From assembly GCF_001904725.1 (NCBI RefSeq), contig NZ_MRCE01000021.1, forward strand, positions 39,798 to 103,797: DNA of 64,000 nucleotides. Reading direction: 5' to 3'. Every line of letters starts with the position of its first letter. Position 1 is the stretch's first letter. This DNA is from Phormidium ambiguum IAM M-71 (GTDB lineage: Bacteria > Cyanobacteriota > Cyanobacteriia > Cyanobacteriales > Aerosakkonemataceae). This document shows, one piece after another, positions 45,006 to 53,305 of the stretch. The notes below the pieces were generated by a model. The model was not told the DNA's origin. It made no database searches and saw only the letters and a program-made list of their open reading frames with translations. Made by a program: the position numbers and the translations under genes.

Positions 45006-45746
45006 ATGTCAGAACAAAACCCCATCATCATCGCCCAAAACGTCCACAAATACTACGGACAATTTCACGTCCTCAAAGGCGTTAACCTCACCGTTAACAA
45101 AGGCGAAGTAGTCGTATTAATGGGGCCATCAGGTTCCGGTAAATCCACCTTTATTCGCACATTCAACGCCTTAGAAGAATATCAAAAAGGACGCATCGAA
45201 ATCGACGGAATTACTCTTGATAATAACACGCGAAACATTGATACAATTCGCAGGGAAGTAGGAATGGTATTTCAACAATTTAATCTATTTCCTCATTTAA
45301 CTGTCCTGCAAAACATTACCTTAGCACCAATTTGGGTACGGAAACGATCGCAAAAACAAGCCGAAGAAACCGCAATGCAACTATTAGAAAGAGTCGGAAT
45401 ATTGCAACAAGCTTCCAAATATCCCGCCCAACTTTCAGGAGGACAACAACAACGAGTTGCGATCGCAAGAGCCCTCGCCATGCAGCCTAAAATCATGTTA
45501 TTCGACGAACCCACATCAGCACTAGACCCCGAAATGGTACGAGAAGTGCTTGATGTCATGCGAACATTAGCCCAAAGCGGAATGACAATGGTAGTAGTTA
45601 CTCATGAAGTAGGATTTGCCCGTGAAGTAGCCGATCGCGTCATCTTAATGGATAGTGGTTTAATAGTAGAAGAAGCCACACCCAACGAATTTTTCCAACG
45701 TCCCCAAGAAGAACGTACCCGGCAATTTTTATCACAAATTCTTTAG
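45006..45746 (+). CDS. Amino-acid ABC transporter ATP-binding protein (AapP/BztD/BgtA-like)
   Basis: A 246-residue ATPase subunit. It has Walker [10 protein letters not shown] (about 40-48), Q-loop [10 protein letters not shown], signature LSGGQQQR, Walker [14 protein letters not shown] and the switch His in [16 protein letters not shown]. It belongs to the polar-amino-acid (GlnQ/HisP) class. Its location after natFGH completes the transporter. In Anabaena the corresponding ATPase (BgtA) is encoded apart and shared, so linkage here is a difference worth noting (from memory). Confidence 0.92.
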   Translation: MSEQNPIIIAQNVHKYYGQFHVLKGVNLTVNKGEVVVLMGPSGSGKSTFIRTFNALEEYQKGRIEIDGITLDNNTRNIDTIRREVGMVFQQFNLFPHLTVLQNITLAPIWVRKRSQKQAEETAMQLLERVGILQQASKYPAQLSGGQQQRVAIARALAMQPKIMLFDEPTSALDPEMVREVLDVMRTLAQSGMTMVVVTHEVGFAREVADRVILMDSGLIVEEATPNEFFQRPQEERTRQFLSQIL

Positions 45747-45845
45747 AAACTTGTCATTAGTCATTAGTTATTAGTAAGATTTATTGACGACTTCTATAAA
45801 CAACAAACAACAAATGACAAATGACAAATGACAAATAACCAGTAA
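45747..45845. repeat. Short tandem repeat of TTAGTCATTAG / CAAATGACAAATG
   Basis: TTGTCATTAGTCATTAGTTATTAG and, 50 bp later, ACAAATGACAAATGACAAATG lie in inverted orientation between convergent genes. They can pair imperfectly as a long hairpin. Confidence 0.6.
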
Positions 45846-46460
45846 CTAATCTATAGGTTCTAGTTGTCTAGGAGTAGTAACTCCCGAAGGTTGCGTAAAA
45901 TTTCTACCTGAATTATGCAAAGTATTCGACACTAAAGAAAAAGCCAAATAAGCAGGTAAAATAATAGCCCCTAAAGCCGCCAACATCCCCAAAATAACCA
46001 AAGGTTTGTTAGAAGGCCCATACTGAGTTCTATAGGGATCGATCGCCAACTTTTCTGGTTTAATTAAATCCCGTAATGCTACCGGACGCTTAAATCTGAT
46101 TCGTCGATCGTCCAACTTTTCTAATAAAATCCAACCAGCTTCTCCCTCTTCCTCACACAACCGCTGCAAAACTTCTGGATCTCGAAAAATATCTCGATTA
46201 GCCCGAACGATTTTAAACTCCCAACCTGTTAAACGTAATTCACGCGGTACGCCCTGCGATCCTCCTTGGGGAGAAATGTGATTAGATTGCCCAAGCATTT
46301 CCATCTCGGTGTTAATCTTGGATTCATAACGAGTCAAAGTTTCTTCCTCCTGTTCCTCTTTTTCCACCACTGACTGATACCAGCGCATCCATCCACCAAG
46401 GGCTGTTGCCTGGACACCAAGGCTACCGACAAATAAAGTTAAAAGCGTAATTTCTAGCAT
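45846..46460 (-). CDS. Membrane protein of unknown function
   Basis: A 204-residue protein with one N-terminal hydrophobic segment (about 1-20) and one C-terminal transmembrane helix (PLVILGMLAALGAIILPAYLAFSLV, about 152-177). A soluble central part has EELTRY-rich charged helices and a LEKLDDRRIRFKRPVALRD beta region. No family is recognised; the topology suggests a bitopic or hairpin protein with a cytoplasmic domain. It stands alone. Confidence 0.68.
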   Translation of the reverse strand: MLEITLLTLFVGSLGVQATALGGWMRWYQSVVEKEEQEEETLTRYESKINTEMEMLGQSNHISPQGGSQGVPRELRLTGWEFKIVRANRDIFRDPEVLQRLCEEEGEAGWILLEKLDDRRIRFKRPVALRDLIKPEKLAIDPYRTQYGPSNKPLVILGMLAALGAIILPAYLAFSLVSNTLHNSGRNFTQPSGVTTPRQLEPID

Positions 46461-46572
46461 CTTTTGATAGTCTATTCCACATTTTGCAGTTGTAGATCTT
46501 CTCGATCGGGAAATAATTTAATTATCTAAAATTAGTACAATGTGGCAGAAATAAATATACAGTTAAGTGCAA

Positions 46573-46659
46573 ATGAAAAAGCTTTGGACAAACCTTCTTC
46601 CGTTCTGCCTGATTGCCCTAGTAGCCCAAATTGGATTTATCAAGATTCCTTATGCCTGA
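46573..46659 (+). CDS. Possible 28-residue hydrophobic peptide
   Basis: An ATG opens a short frame, MKKLWTNLLPFCLIALVAQI followed by GFIKIPYA, which has the layout of a signal peptide or single-helix membrane peptide. It ends 10 bases inside the 3' end of convergent ribD. It could be a tiny membrane protein or the stub of a truncated exported protein. There is no clear Shine-Dalgarno beyond AAGTGCAA, so confidence is low. Confidence 0.25.
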   Translation: MKKLWTNLLPFCLIALVAQIGFIKIPYA

Positions 46660-47756
46660 TGCTTTTCCACTGGCAGATAACCTTCCATCAAACAATCTGG
46701 GCCAACAGTTCGCCAAGTAACTCTTTCCAAAGTTAAAGCTTCTGTCATTTTTTGGAAACCTAAATCACCCACAGGAGAAGGTGACATATTACCACCGATA
46801 ATTTTGGGGGCAATAAACGCCATTACTTTTTGAATCGCACCTTCTGCGATCGCCTTTGCTGCCAAAACTCCCCCACATTCCCATAACACAGATAAAAATC
46901 CCAAATCATATAAATAACTCATAACTTTAGTTGGAGTTAAAGAATCTAACTCCACCACATTTACACCCTTTCTTAACAGTAACTTTTGCAGATTAGGATT
47001 TGCCCCCACTTCAGTTAACACCAAAGTAGCCGCCTCCTCCGTCTGCCACAAATAAGCAGTTTCCGGCAAATCCAAACTCCGACTCATCACCACCCGCAAA
47101 GGATTTCGCGCCTCCACTTGATGACTAGTTAAATGGGGATTATCAAGACGTACCGTATTCCCACCCACAACTACCGCATCACAAGCCGCTCTTAGCTGAT
47201 GTACCACACCACGAGCCGCTAAATCTGTAATCCACGAACTATGTCCTTTAGTTGTGGCAATTTTTCCATCCAAAGTCATCGCATATTTCAAAATCCCAAA
47301 CGGACGTTTGTTTAAAACACGATGTACGAAAGCTTCATTTAATTGCTGACAAGCTTCCTCTTCGACTCCCACAACTACTTCAATTCCAGCCGATCGCAAC
47401 CTTTCAATTCCCTTCCCCGACACCAGTGGATTCGGATCTACCATCCCCACCACCACCTTAGCCACCCCCGCAGCAATCAGAGCTTCAACACAAGGCGGCG
47501 TTCTTCCGTAATGATTACAAGGTTCCAAACTCACATAAACTGTCGCCCCCTGCGACAACTCATCAGCCTCCCGCAGCGCAAACACCTCCGCGTGTGGCTG
47601 ACCTGCCTCTGGATGATAACCCTCTCCCACAATCTGTCCATCACGCACCACTACTGCCCCCACCATCGGATTAGGAGCAGTTTTTCCCAAAGCTTTACGC
47701 GCTAAATCCAGACATCGACGCATCATTGCCTGGTCAAAATCATTCATTTTGTTCAC
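46650..47756 (-). CDS. ribD: Bifunctional riboflavin biosynthesis deaminase/reductase RibD
   Basis: A 368-residue enzyme catalysing deamination then reduction in flavin synthesis. The N-terminal deaminase (about 1-150) has the zinc motif HAEVFAL and PCNHYGRTPPC. The C-terminal reductase (about 155-360) has LKYAMTLDGKIAT, DAVVVGGNTVRLDNPHLT and GGNMSPSPVGDLGF for NADPH and substrate binding. Full length. Either of the first two ATGs (residues 1 or 4) could be the start. Confidence 0.95.
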   Translation of the reverse strand: MNKMNDFDQAMMRRCLDLARKALGKTAPNPMVGAVVVRDGQIVGEGYHPEAGQPHAEVFALREADELSQGATVYVSLEPCNHYGRTPPCVEALIAAGVAKVVVGMVDPNPLVSGKGIERLRSAGIEVVVGVEEEACQQLNEAFVHRVLNKRPFGILKYAMTLDGKIATTKGHSSWITDLAARGVVHQLRAACDAVVVGGNTVRLDNPHLTSHQVEARNPLRVVMSRSLDLPETAYLWQTEEAATLVLTEVGANPNLQKLLLRKGVNVVELDSLTPTKVMSYLYDLGFLSVLWECGGVLAAKAIAEGAIQKVMAFIAPKIIGGNMSPSPVGDLGFQKMTEALTLERVTWRTVGPDCLMEGYLPVEKHQA

Positions 47757-47806
47757 TTGGTAGTTGGTAATTGGTAGTTGGTAATTGGTAGTTGGTAGTT
47801 AGTAAT
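47757..47806. repeat. Tandem TTGGTAGTTGGTAA repeat
   Basis: GGTAGTTGGTAATTGGTAGTTGG iterations lie immediately upstream of ribD (47756). The family is shared with 10690-10727 in the min operon. Confidence 0.65.
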
Positions 47807-47901
47807 TCTATTTTCTATTTTGATTAAAATTTAAATCTTTAACCTCAAAACTTTACTATAAAATTTCCACTACCCACTACCCACTACCCTTTACCAAATA
47901 A

Positions 47902-48450
47902 CTAAGCATTATTTTCAATCCAATCCATCTTTTCCCACCAAACATTTAATGGATAATAAAGAATTGGAGCCCATAAACTGCTGAGAATTGCTGAAGACAA
48001 AGCTATTTGTTGGTGTTCTGTCCAAATTTCTGTCAAAGTGCGATCGCCCATCAGACTAAACTGAAGTGCCAAGATTGTTTCTGCCACCACAGTCATGCCG
48101 AAGACAATTAAAGCTACAGAAATAAAATCTTCTTGGACATAGCGTTGCTTTTTCAAGCCAGCCGTCAAAATTCCCACAAACATCAAACTCAGAGTATGAG
48201 AAGGATGTGGTGAAGTCATCCCATCCTGAATTAAACCTAAAGCCAATCCTGCGATCGCTCCTTTTAGAATACTTCGCTTCACACTCCAAGCCACCACCCA
48301 GATCAGCAACCAATTCGGGCCAAGCCCCAACAATTCCATCCCAGGTAGTCGCGTCGGCAAAATTAGCGCACAGACAATCACCGAAGCAAATGTCACTCCC
48401 CAATTGAGCAATTGACGACCATAATAAGGCAAACGAGAAATTTCGATCAT
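47902..48450 (-). CDS. mreD: Rod shape-determining protein MreD
   Basis: A 182-residue integral membrane protein with about five hydrophobic segments. It has the MreD-like features ALILPTRLPGMELLGLGPNWLLIWVVAW and GAIAGLALGLIQDGMTSPHPSHTLSLMFVG. It is last in mreB-mreC-mreD, 4 bp after mreC, and links the elongation machinery to the cell envelope. MreD sequences diverge widely; operon position supports the call. Confidence 0.88.
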   Translation of the reverse strand: MIEISRLPYYGRQLLNWGVTFASVIVCALILPTRLPGMELLGLGPNWLLIWVVAWSVKRSILKGAIAGLALGLIQDGMTSPHPSHTLSLMFVGILTAGLKKQRYVQEDFISVALIVFGMTVVAETILALQFSLMGDRTLTEIWTEHQQIALSSAILSSLWAPILYYPLNVWWEKMDWIENNA

Positions 48451-48454
48451 GGTG

Positions 48455-49231
48455 CTATTTAGACTTGGCTTGATCCGCTTTTAAATCAGAATTTTCTTCT
48501 ACTGGATAAACAGCTACCCATTCTAAAACACTAGTGGGAGCCGAAAGCACAATCACCGCCTCTGGTGCCGGACTTTGGCTTAAATTCACCGACTCCACCC
48601 GTCCCACAGGTAAACCCGAAGGAAAATACTTACTAGCTGATGAAGTAGTCACCACATCACCACGACGGACATCAGGAACGCGCTCAAAAAACTGCATTAC
48701 CGCCTTATTTCCTGATTTACCGCGCATAATTCCCATAAAACGGCTGCGATTGATCGTCACACCCACACGACTAGTTGGGTCGCTGATCAACAAAACTCGG
48801 CTAGTACGATCGGTAACATTACTAACTCTACCAACCAAACCACCAGGAGCAGTCACCACAAAATCCTCTTTGATGCCGTCCTTACTTCCCCGACCGAGAG
48901 TAATTTGTTGCCACCAATGATCCGCACTGCGACCTACAATGGGAGCAGCGATCGGCTTCTCCTTATTTTGAGAGACGTATCCCAAAAGTTCGCGCAGTTT
49001 TTGATTTTCCTTTTCCACCTGTTGTAACTTCGCCTCCATTTCCACAACTTTGGCGTTAGTTAACAGTTCTTGCTTACTTGGATTCGATTGAAACGGACGA
49101 GTAAACAACTGATAGACTTCAAATAAACTGCCTCCTTGAGTTTGACGTGCAAACCAAGCAGTACTGATTACCAAGCCTATCAGCGCCACTTGCAACCAAT
49201 TTCGATCCCACCAACGACGTAACGTATCCAT
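48455..49231 (-). CDS. mreC: Rod shape-determining protein MreC
   Basis: A 258-residue bitopic periplasmic scaffold of the elongasome. An N-terminal transmembrane helix (about 14-30) is followed by a coiled coil (VVEMEAKLQQVEKENQKLRELLGY, about 65-92). Two beta-barrel domains follow (VTAPGGLVGRVSNVTDRTSRVLLISDPTSRVGVTI and RRGDVVTTSSASKYFPSGLPVGRV). It lies 42 bp after mreB and directly before mreD. Confidence 0.94.
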   Translation of the reverse strand: MDTLRRWWDRNWLQVALIGLVISTAWFARQTQGGSLFEVYQLFTRPFQSNPSKQELLTNAKVVEMEAKLQQVEKENQKLRELLGYVSQNKEKPIAAPIVGRSADHWWQQITLGRGSKDGIKEDFVVTAPGGLVGRVSNVTDRTSRVLLISDPTSRVGVTINRSRFMGIMRGKSGNKAVMQFFERVPDVRRGDVVTTSSASKYFPSGLPVGRVESVNLSQSPAPEAVIVLSAPTSVLEWVAVYPVEENSDLKADQAKSK

Positions 49232-49273
49232 AGATAGTTATAGTTGAGTTTAAGTTCTGTATCGAGTCAGGAT

Positions 49274-50317
49274 TTATAAATTGCGAGAGCGACCGCTAAA
49301 TACGCGATCGAGTTGTTTGATATTTTCCAGCACTCGTCCAGTACCTAAAACCACACAACTTAAAGGATCTGCCGCCACATGAACCACAATTCCAGTTTCA
49401 TGGCTAATCAAAGTGTCCAAACCTCTGAGCAAAGCCCCACCGCCAGCTAGCATAATACCTCTGTCGATAATATCAGCAGCTAGTTCTGGAGGAGTTCTTT
49501 CCAAAGTCCGCTTCACCGCTTCCACAATCACCGCCAAAGGCTCAGACATACTTTCCCGAATTTCTGGCCCTTTAATTGTCACAGTTCTCGGCAGTCCAGA
49601 AAGCAAATGTAACCCTCTGACTTCCATCATCGAATCTTCATCAGCACTGGTAGGATAAGCCGAAGCAACTTGAATTTTAATTTCTTCCGCCGTTCTTTCC
49701 CCAATCACCAGATTATGCACCTTTTTCATGTACTGAATAATCGAATCATTCAGTTCATCGCCAGCTACACGCACCGACTCGCTGATCACCGTACCTTGTA
49801 AACTCAACACAGCTACTTCCGTAGTGCCGCCGCCGATATCGATAATCATATTACCTGTAGGTTCTGCCACAGGTAGCCCCGCACCAATAGCCGCCGCCAC
49901 TGGCTCATCAATTAATCTCACGTCTCTAGCGCCCGCTTGCAGCGCCGCATCCATTACCGCCCGACGTTCTACCCCAGTTACACCACTGGGAATCCCAATC
50001 ACAATTCGCGGTTGTACCAAAGCTTGACCTTCGTTCACCCGCCGAATAAAGTGCTTCAGCATTAACTCAGCACTATCAAAATCGGCAATTACCCCATCAC
50101 GCAGCGGACGCAACGCCACTACATTACCGGGGCATCTACCCAACATTTTTTTTGCTTCTTCTCCCACCGCCAATGCTTCGCCTGTATCTTTGTCAATAGC
50201 GACCACTGAAGGTTCTTGAAGAACAATGCCCTTACCGGACACATACACTAAAGTATTTGCGGTACCGAGGTCGATACCCATGTCACGAGATATGGATAAG
50301 CGATTAAAAAGACCCAC
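49274..50317 (-). CDS. mreB: Actin-like rod shape protein MreB
   Basis: A 347-residue bacterial actin that positions wall synthesis. Nucleotide-binding motifs are MGIDLGTANTLVYV (phosphate 1), NMIIDIGGGTTEVAVLSL (phosphate 2) and IMLAGGGALLRGLD (adenosine). The IDEPVAAAIGAGLP connect motif is intact. Full length; first gene of mreBCD. Confidence 0.97.
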   Translation of the reverse strand: MGLFNRLSISRDMGIDLGTANTLVYVSGKGIVLQEPSVVAIDKDTGEALAVGEEAKKMLGRCPGNVVALRPLRDGVIADFDSAELMLKHFIRRVNEGQALVQPRIVIGIPSGVTGVERRAVMDAALQAGARDVRLIDEPVAAAIGAGLPVAEPTGNMIIDIGGGTTEVAVLSLQGTVISESVRVAGDELNDSIIQYMKKVHNLVIGERTAEEIKIQVASAYPTSADEDSMMEVRGLHLLSGLPRTVTIKGPEIRESMSEPLAVIVEAVKRTLERTPPELAADIIDRGIMLAGGGALLRGLDTLISHETGIVVHVAADPLSCVVLGTGRVLENIKQLDRVFSGRSRNL

Positions 50318-50486
50318 GCGCTTTCTGCCCCCAAATTAAGAGATGCTTTTTGTAGGACTGTAACCTAACCGTGCAGGATTTTATTACGTTTTCTATCCTG
50401 CGTCTAGTCAAACAAGAAATATTTCTTTTCTTAGTTGCAACCTGAAATTTGCATTGTACCCTCTATTCGCTAAAGTGGATAAACAA

Positions 50487-50560
50487 TTGACACTCTCACC
50501 GCCAAGCTAGGCTGTGGCGGAAGATTCTTCCTTCACAGAACGAAGCCGCACAAAAGCAGT
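50487..50560 (-). ncRNA. Candidate TnpB guide (omega) RNA 3' end
   Basis: The 3' end of tnpB and the element right end form a stem-loop (50520-50499) whose loop holds the tnpB stop codon. After it the minus strand reads GTGAGAGTGTCAA, then host sequence. In IS605-family systems the omegaRNA comes from this overlap and its guide is the flanking host DNA, which here would start at 50486 (TTGTTTATCC). The 5' limit is arbitrary. Confidence 0.45.
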
Positions 50561-51694
50561 GCCTTTGCTTGGTCTGACTCGCTCTCCAGAAGCGAACGAG
50601 GTATGCCCTACCTCTAACATTCGTAAACCTTCATCTCGGATATTTTTAGCGGCGTTAATGTCCCTGTCATGTAGAGTTCCACATTTAGGACATTGCCAAC
50701 TGCGAATATCTAAAGGCATTTCACCAACTTGATGCAAACAATGATTACAGGTTTTAGAACTAGGGAAAAACCTATCCACCTCTATGTAGATTTTCCCGTC
50801 CCATTCGGCTTTATACTTCAGCATGGTACAAAATTGTCCCCATCCTAAATCAGCTATAGACTTAGCTAATTTATGATTGCGTAACATATTTTTCACTGCT
50901 AGATTCTCTACCACCACGACTTGATTTTCGTCTACTAATTTACGACTTAGCTTGTGGAGAAAATCTTCCCTGCATCTAGTAATTTTCTGGTGTACTTTGG
51001 CTACTCTTTTTCTAGCCTGATTGCGGTTGTTAGAACCTTTTTGTTTTTTGGCCAATCTCTTCTGGTACTTAGCCAGCTTTTTCTCATACTTGCGATAATG
51101 TTTAGGATTGCCGTGTTTAGTTCCGTCTGAGGTAATAGCAAAGTGAGTAATACCTAAATCTATCCCTACCGCTTTACCGTCCTTGATTGGCTCTGGCTTA
51201 CCCTTTCCATCATCAAACAAACAACTAGCGTAAAATTCACCGCTAGGAGTCATGGAAACCGTGACCGACTTAAACTCACCTTCTGGAATTCTGGATACTT
51301 TACAGTAAACTTTTCCCAGTTTAGGTAGTGTTAAATAGTCGCCGCTTAACTTCATCCCTTGAGGAAATCTGATTGATTGCCTTTGATGCTTCTTTTTGAA
51401 GTTGGGATACTTAGATATTTTTTCAAAGAAGTTAAGAAAAGCACTCGACAAATCTAAGGCTACTTGTTGCAGAACTTGGGAAGGTGGTTCTGTCAACCAT
51501 TCGTACTCTTTTTTGAGTTGTGGGAGCAGTTTAATTATTTCATTTCTGCTTAATCCCTTTCCAGTCTTTTTGTAAGTTTCGGTTGTTAAGTTAAGGCTGT
51601 AATTGTAGAACCAACGGCAACAACCAAAAGACTTAACCAGTAAGTCTGTTTGCGCGGTTGTTGGGTAGATTCTGTACTTAAACGCCTTAAACAT
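50507..51694 (-). CDS. tnpB: IS200/IS605 family RNA-guided endonuclease TnpB (OrfB)
   Basis: A 395-residue protein if it starts at MFKAFKYRIYPT (51694); an ATG at 51733 would add 13 residues and lies in the left-end hairpin. It has an OrfB N-terminal helix-turn-helix domain, then a RuvC-like nuclease with Asp in AVGIDLGITHFAI (about 179), Glu in VVVENLAVKNM and Asp in LHDRDINAAKN. The zinc ribbon is CNHC ... CPKC. The catalytic triad is complete, so it could be active as an omegaRNA-guided nuclease. C-terminal residues SASGERVRPSKGTAF are family-typical. Confidence 0.92.
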   Translation of the reverse strand: MFKAFKYRIYPTTAQTDLLVKSFGCCRWFYNYSLNLTTETYKKTGKGLSRNEIIKLLPQLKKEYEWLTEPPSQVLQQVALDLSSAFLNFFEKISKYPNFKKKHQRQSIRFPQGMKLSGDYLTLPKLGKVYCKVSRIPEGEFKSVTVSMTPSGEFYASCLFDDGKGKPEPIKDGKAVGIDLGITHFAITSDGTKHGNPKHYRKYEKKLAKYQKRLAKKQKGSNNRNQARKRVAKVHQKITRCREDFLHKLSRKLVDENQVVVVENLAVKNMLRNHKLAKSIADLGWGQFCTMLKYKAEWDGKIYIEVDRFFPSSKTCNHCLHQVGEMPLDIRSWQCPKCGTLHDRDINAAKNIRDEGLRMLEVGHTSFASGERVRPSKGTAFVRLRSVKEESSATA

Positions 51695-51783
51695 TACATT
51701 TTGAAGATCTCTAAAAGAGATATTAACATACATTCTGGTGAATGGTAAGAATTCGTTGCACTCAATCTGAGGCGAGTTGGTCG

Positions 51784-51827
51784 CAATTCATCTCTCACTA
51801 AACTGCTCTGTAACGGGAGATGAATTG
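51784..51827. promoter_or_regulatory. 11-bp inverted repeat upstream of ssb
   Basis: CAATTCATCTC and GAGATGAATTG lie as exact inverted arms (51784-51794 and 51817-51827) around a 22-base spacer. It could be an ssb leader hairpin or a terminator-like barrier between the IS element and ssb. No T tract follows. Confidence 0.45.
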
Positions 51828-51845
51828 TTCCATTACGATAAAATA

Positions 51846-51859
51846 AGTACAGCTGTACT
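51846..51859 (+). promoter_or_regulatory. LexA-type SOS box upstream of ssb
   Basis: AGTACAGCTGTACT is a perfect 14-bp palindrome 11 bp before the ssb ATG. It fits the cyanobacterial LexA consensus RGTACNNNDGTWCB exactly. This suggests DNA-damage control of ssb. Confidence 0.7.
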
Positions 51860-51870
51860 GGTAATTGAAT

Positions 51871-52239
51871 ATGACTCTCAATGTTGTAACTTTGGTCGGT
51901 CGTGTCGGCGGAGATCCTGACGTAAAGTATTTCGAGTCGGGTAGCGTTGTTTGTAAATGTACCTTAGCAGTAAACCGTCGCAGTCGAGATAATGACGAAC
52001 CAGACTGGTTTAATTTGGAAATTTGGGGAAAAACAGCCGAAATAGCAGCAAATTATGTTCGTAAGGGCAGTTTAATTGGAATTACAGGCTCTTTAAAGTT
52101 TGAATACTGGCAAGATAGAGCTACTGGTGCTAATCGCTCTAAACCAGTAATTAGAGTCGAAAGATTAGATTTATTAGGTTCTAAGCGCGATAATGAAGCT
52201 GCTGCCATGAGCAGTTATCAAAGTAACGACGAGTTTTAA
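51871..52239 (+). CDS. ssb: Single-stranded DNA-binding protein
   Basis: A 122-residue OB-fold protein starting MTLNVVTLVGRVGGDPDVKYFESGSVVCKCTLAVNRRS. It has the family block DWFNLEIWGKTAEIAANYVRKGSLIGITGSLK. It lacks a long acidic C-terminal tail; it ends YQSNDEF, a short acidic-aromatic tip. The short size is common for cyanobacterial SSB. The start is the ATG at 51871, not the TTG two codons earlier. The SOS box lies just upstream. Confidence 0.94.
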   Translation: MTLNVVTLVGRVGGDPDVKYFESGSVVCKCTLAVNRRSRDNDEPDWFNLEIWGKTAEIAANYVRKGSLIGITGSLKFEYWQDRATGANRSKPVIRVERLDLLGSKRDNEAAAMSSYQSNDEF

Positions 52240-52307
52240 ATCAAGGGAACAGGGAATAGGGAAAGCAATTTTCCTATTCCCTGTTCCCCTTGTCTCCCCT
52301 GCGTTTC

Positions 52308-53033
52308 TTAATACCGAATTTGCAGCGTCACGGATGCTTCGACTTGTTGTTCTCCACCAGCTACAGGAGTGGAAAATTCATTCACTGCTATATCTCCTAC
52401 TGGAGGAGCAGCGGCACGAACACGAAATGCTATTGGTGGTGATGCGCCGTTAACTTGAATGTTGACTACTTCTTGTCTGGTTAAATTTAAGGTACGTAAA
52501 ACGGCATCTGCTTGTCTTTGAGCATCTTGGGTCGCTTTTTGTAGTGCTTGTTCTTGGGCTGTGGCGATCGCACTATCGGTCGCCACAAAATTAATCCCAT
52601 CAATTCTCGTCGCTCCCGCCTTCACCGCTTCGTCCAATAAATTACCAACGCGATCGCTATCCATGCGAAAACTTACGGTATTAACAGCCGTGTAGCCAAC
52701 CAACCGCTGCACGTTATTTTGGAAAGAATAATTTGGATTGAGGCGAATCCCAGTGGTTTGGAGTTTTTCGACGTTGCGCGATCGCAACAACTCTACCACC
52801 GCTGTCGATCGACGTGCCACCTCCTGTTGCACTTCCTGAGCAGTTTTTCCCTGCGCTTCCACACCCAAACTGATTTGAGCAATAGTAGCAGGAATTGATT
52901 CCACACCCCGACCCGTTACCGTCACCGTTCTCATTAACTGACTGGGAACTTGTCTTGGTTCTTGAGCCACAACTACACTGTCAAGAAATACACTTAAAAA
53001 TCCCGTACCTAAAACGATCGGCATCATCACCAT
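52308..53033 (-). CDS. SIMPL domain (DUF541) exported protein
   Basis: A 241-residue protein if started at MVMMPIVLGTGFLSVFLDSVVVAQ, a signal peptide that fits the family. An open frame runs upstream to 53228, but its extra residues look unlike a SIMPL protein, so I prefer 53033. The mature domain has RTVTVTGRGVESIPATIAQISLGVEAQGKTAQEVQ, LQTTGIRLNPNYSF and VEASVTLQIRY, all typical of SIMPL/DUF541 (E. coli YggE-like). The role is unclear; YggE relatives are linked to oxidative stress. Confidence 0.83.
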   Translation of the reverse strand: MVMMPIVLGTGFLSVFLDSVVVAQEPRQVPSQLMRTVTVTGRGVESIPATIAQISLGVEAQGKTAQEVQQEVARRSTAVVELLRSRNVEKLQTTGIRLNPNYSFQNNVQRLVGYTAVNTVSFRMDSDRVGNLLDEAVKAGATRIDGINFVATDSAIATAQEQALQKATQDAQRQADAVLRTLNLTRQEVVNIQVNGASPPIAFRVRAAAPPVGDIAVNEFSTPVAGGEQQVEASVTLQIRY

Positions 53034-53305
53034 CAGTTGACGCAACCGAAAGCGGTAAAATAACGAAGCAAAAAAGAACAAGAGTCGAAAAGAAATCAAC
53101 TCATTCTTTTCCCTTTCCCCTTGACTCTTTCCTGGGACACAAAATTCCGGTTTGTTTACTGATAACAAACTTATTAATTCACTCAGCATAAAATTTCCTA
53201 ATGCACTCCCTAAAAAATCCGAATACACAAAACATCAACAAAAAATAAACAATTGTATTTGTAAAGAAACCTGTACATTAGAAAAAACCATACTCTGTTA
53301 AACCA

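Larger units (their letters stand above)
50487..51744 (-). mobile_element. tnpB-only IS200/IS605 family element (IS608-like ends)
   Basis: On the minus strand the left end follows a TTAC tetranucleotide (51748-51745) and opens with a CATTC-ACCA-GAATG hairpin (51744-51731). The right end closes with TCAA (50490-50487) after the hairpin CCGCCACAGCCTAGCTTGGCGG written on the minus strand (50520-50499). TTAC and TCAA are the cleavage tetranucleotides of IS608-type elements (established for that family). No tnpA lies nearby, so movement would need a transposase in trans. The boundaries are inferred from motifs, not from a copy comparison. Confidence 0.65.

Noticed and set aside
53033..53228. N-terminal extension of the SIMPL-domain protein
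   Set aside because: The extra ~65 residues lie before a good signal peptide and read like untranslated DNA with T-rich tracts, so the later ATG is preferred.
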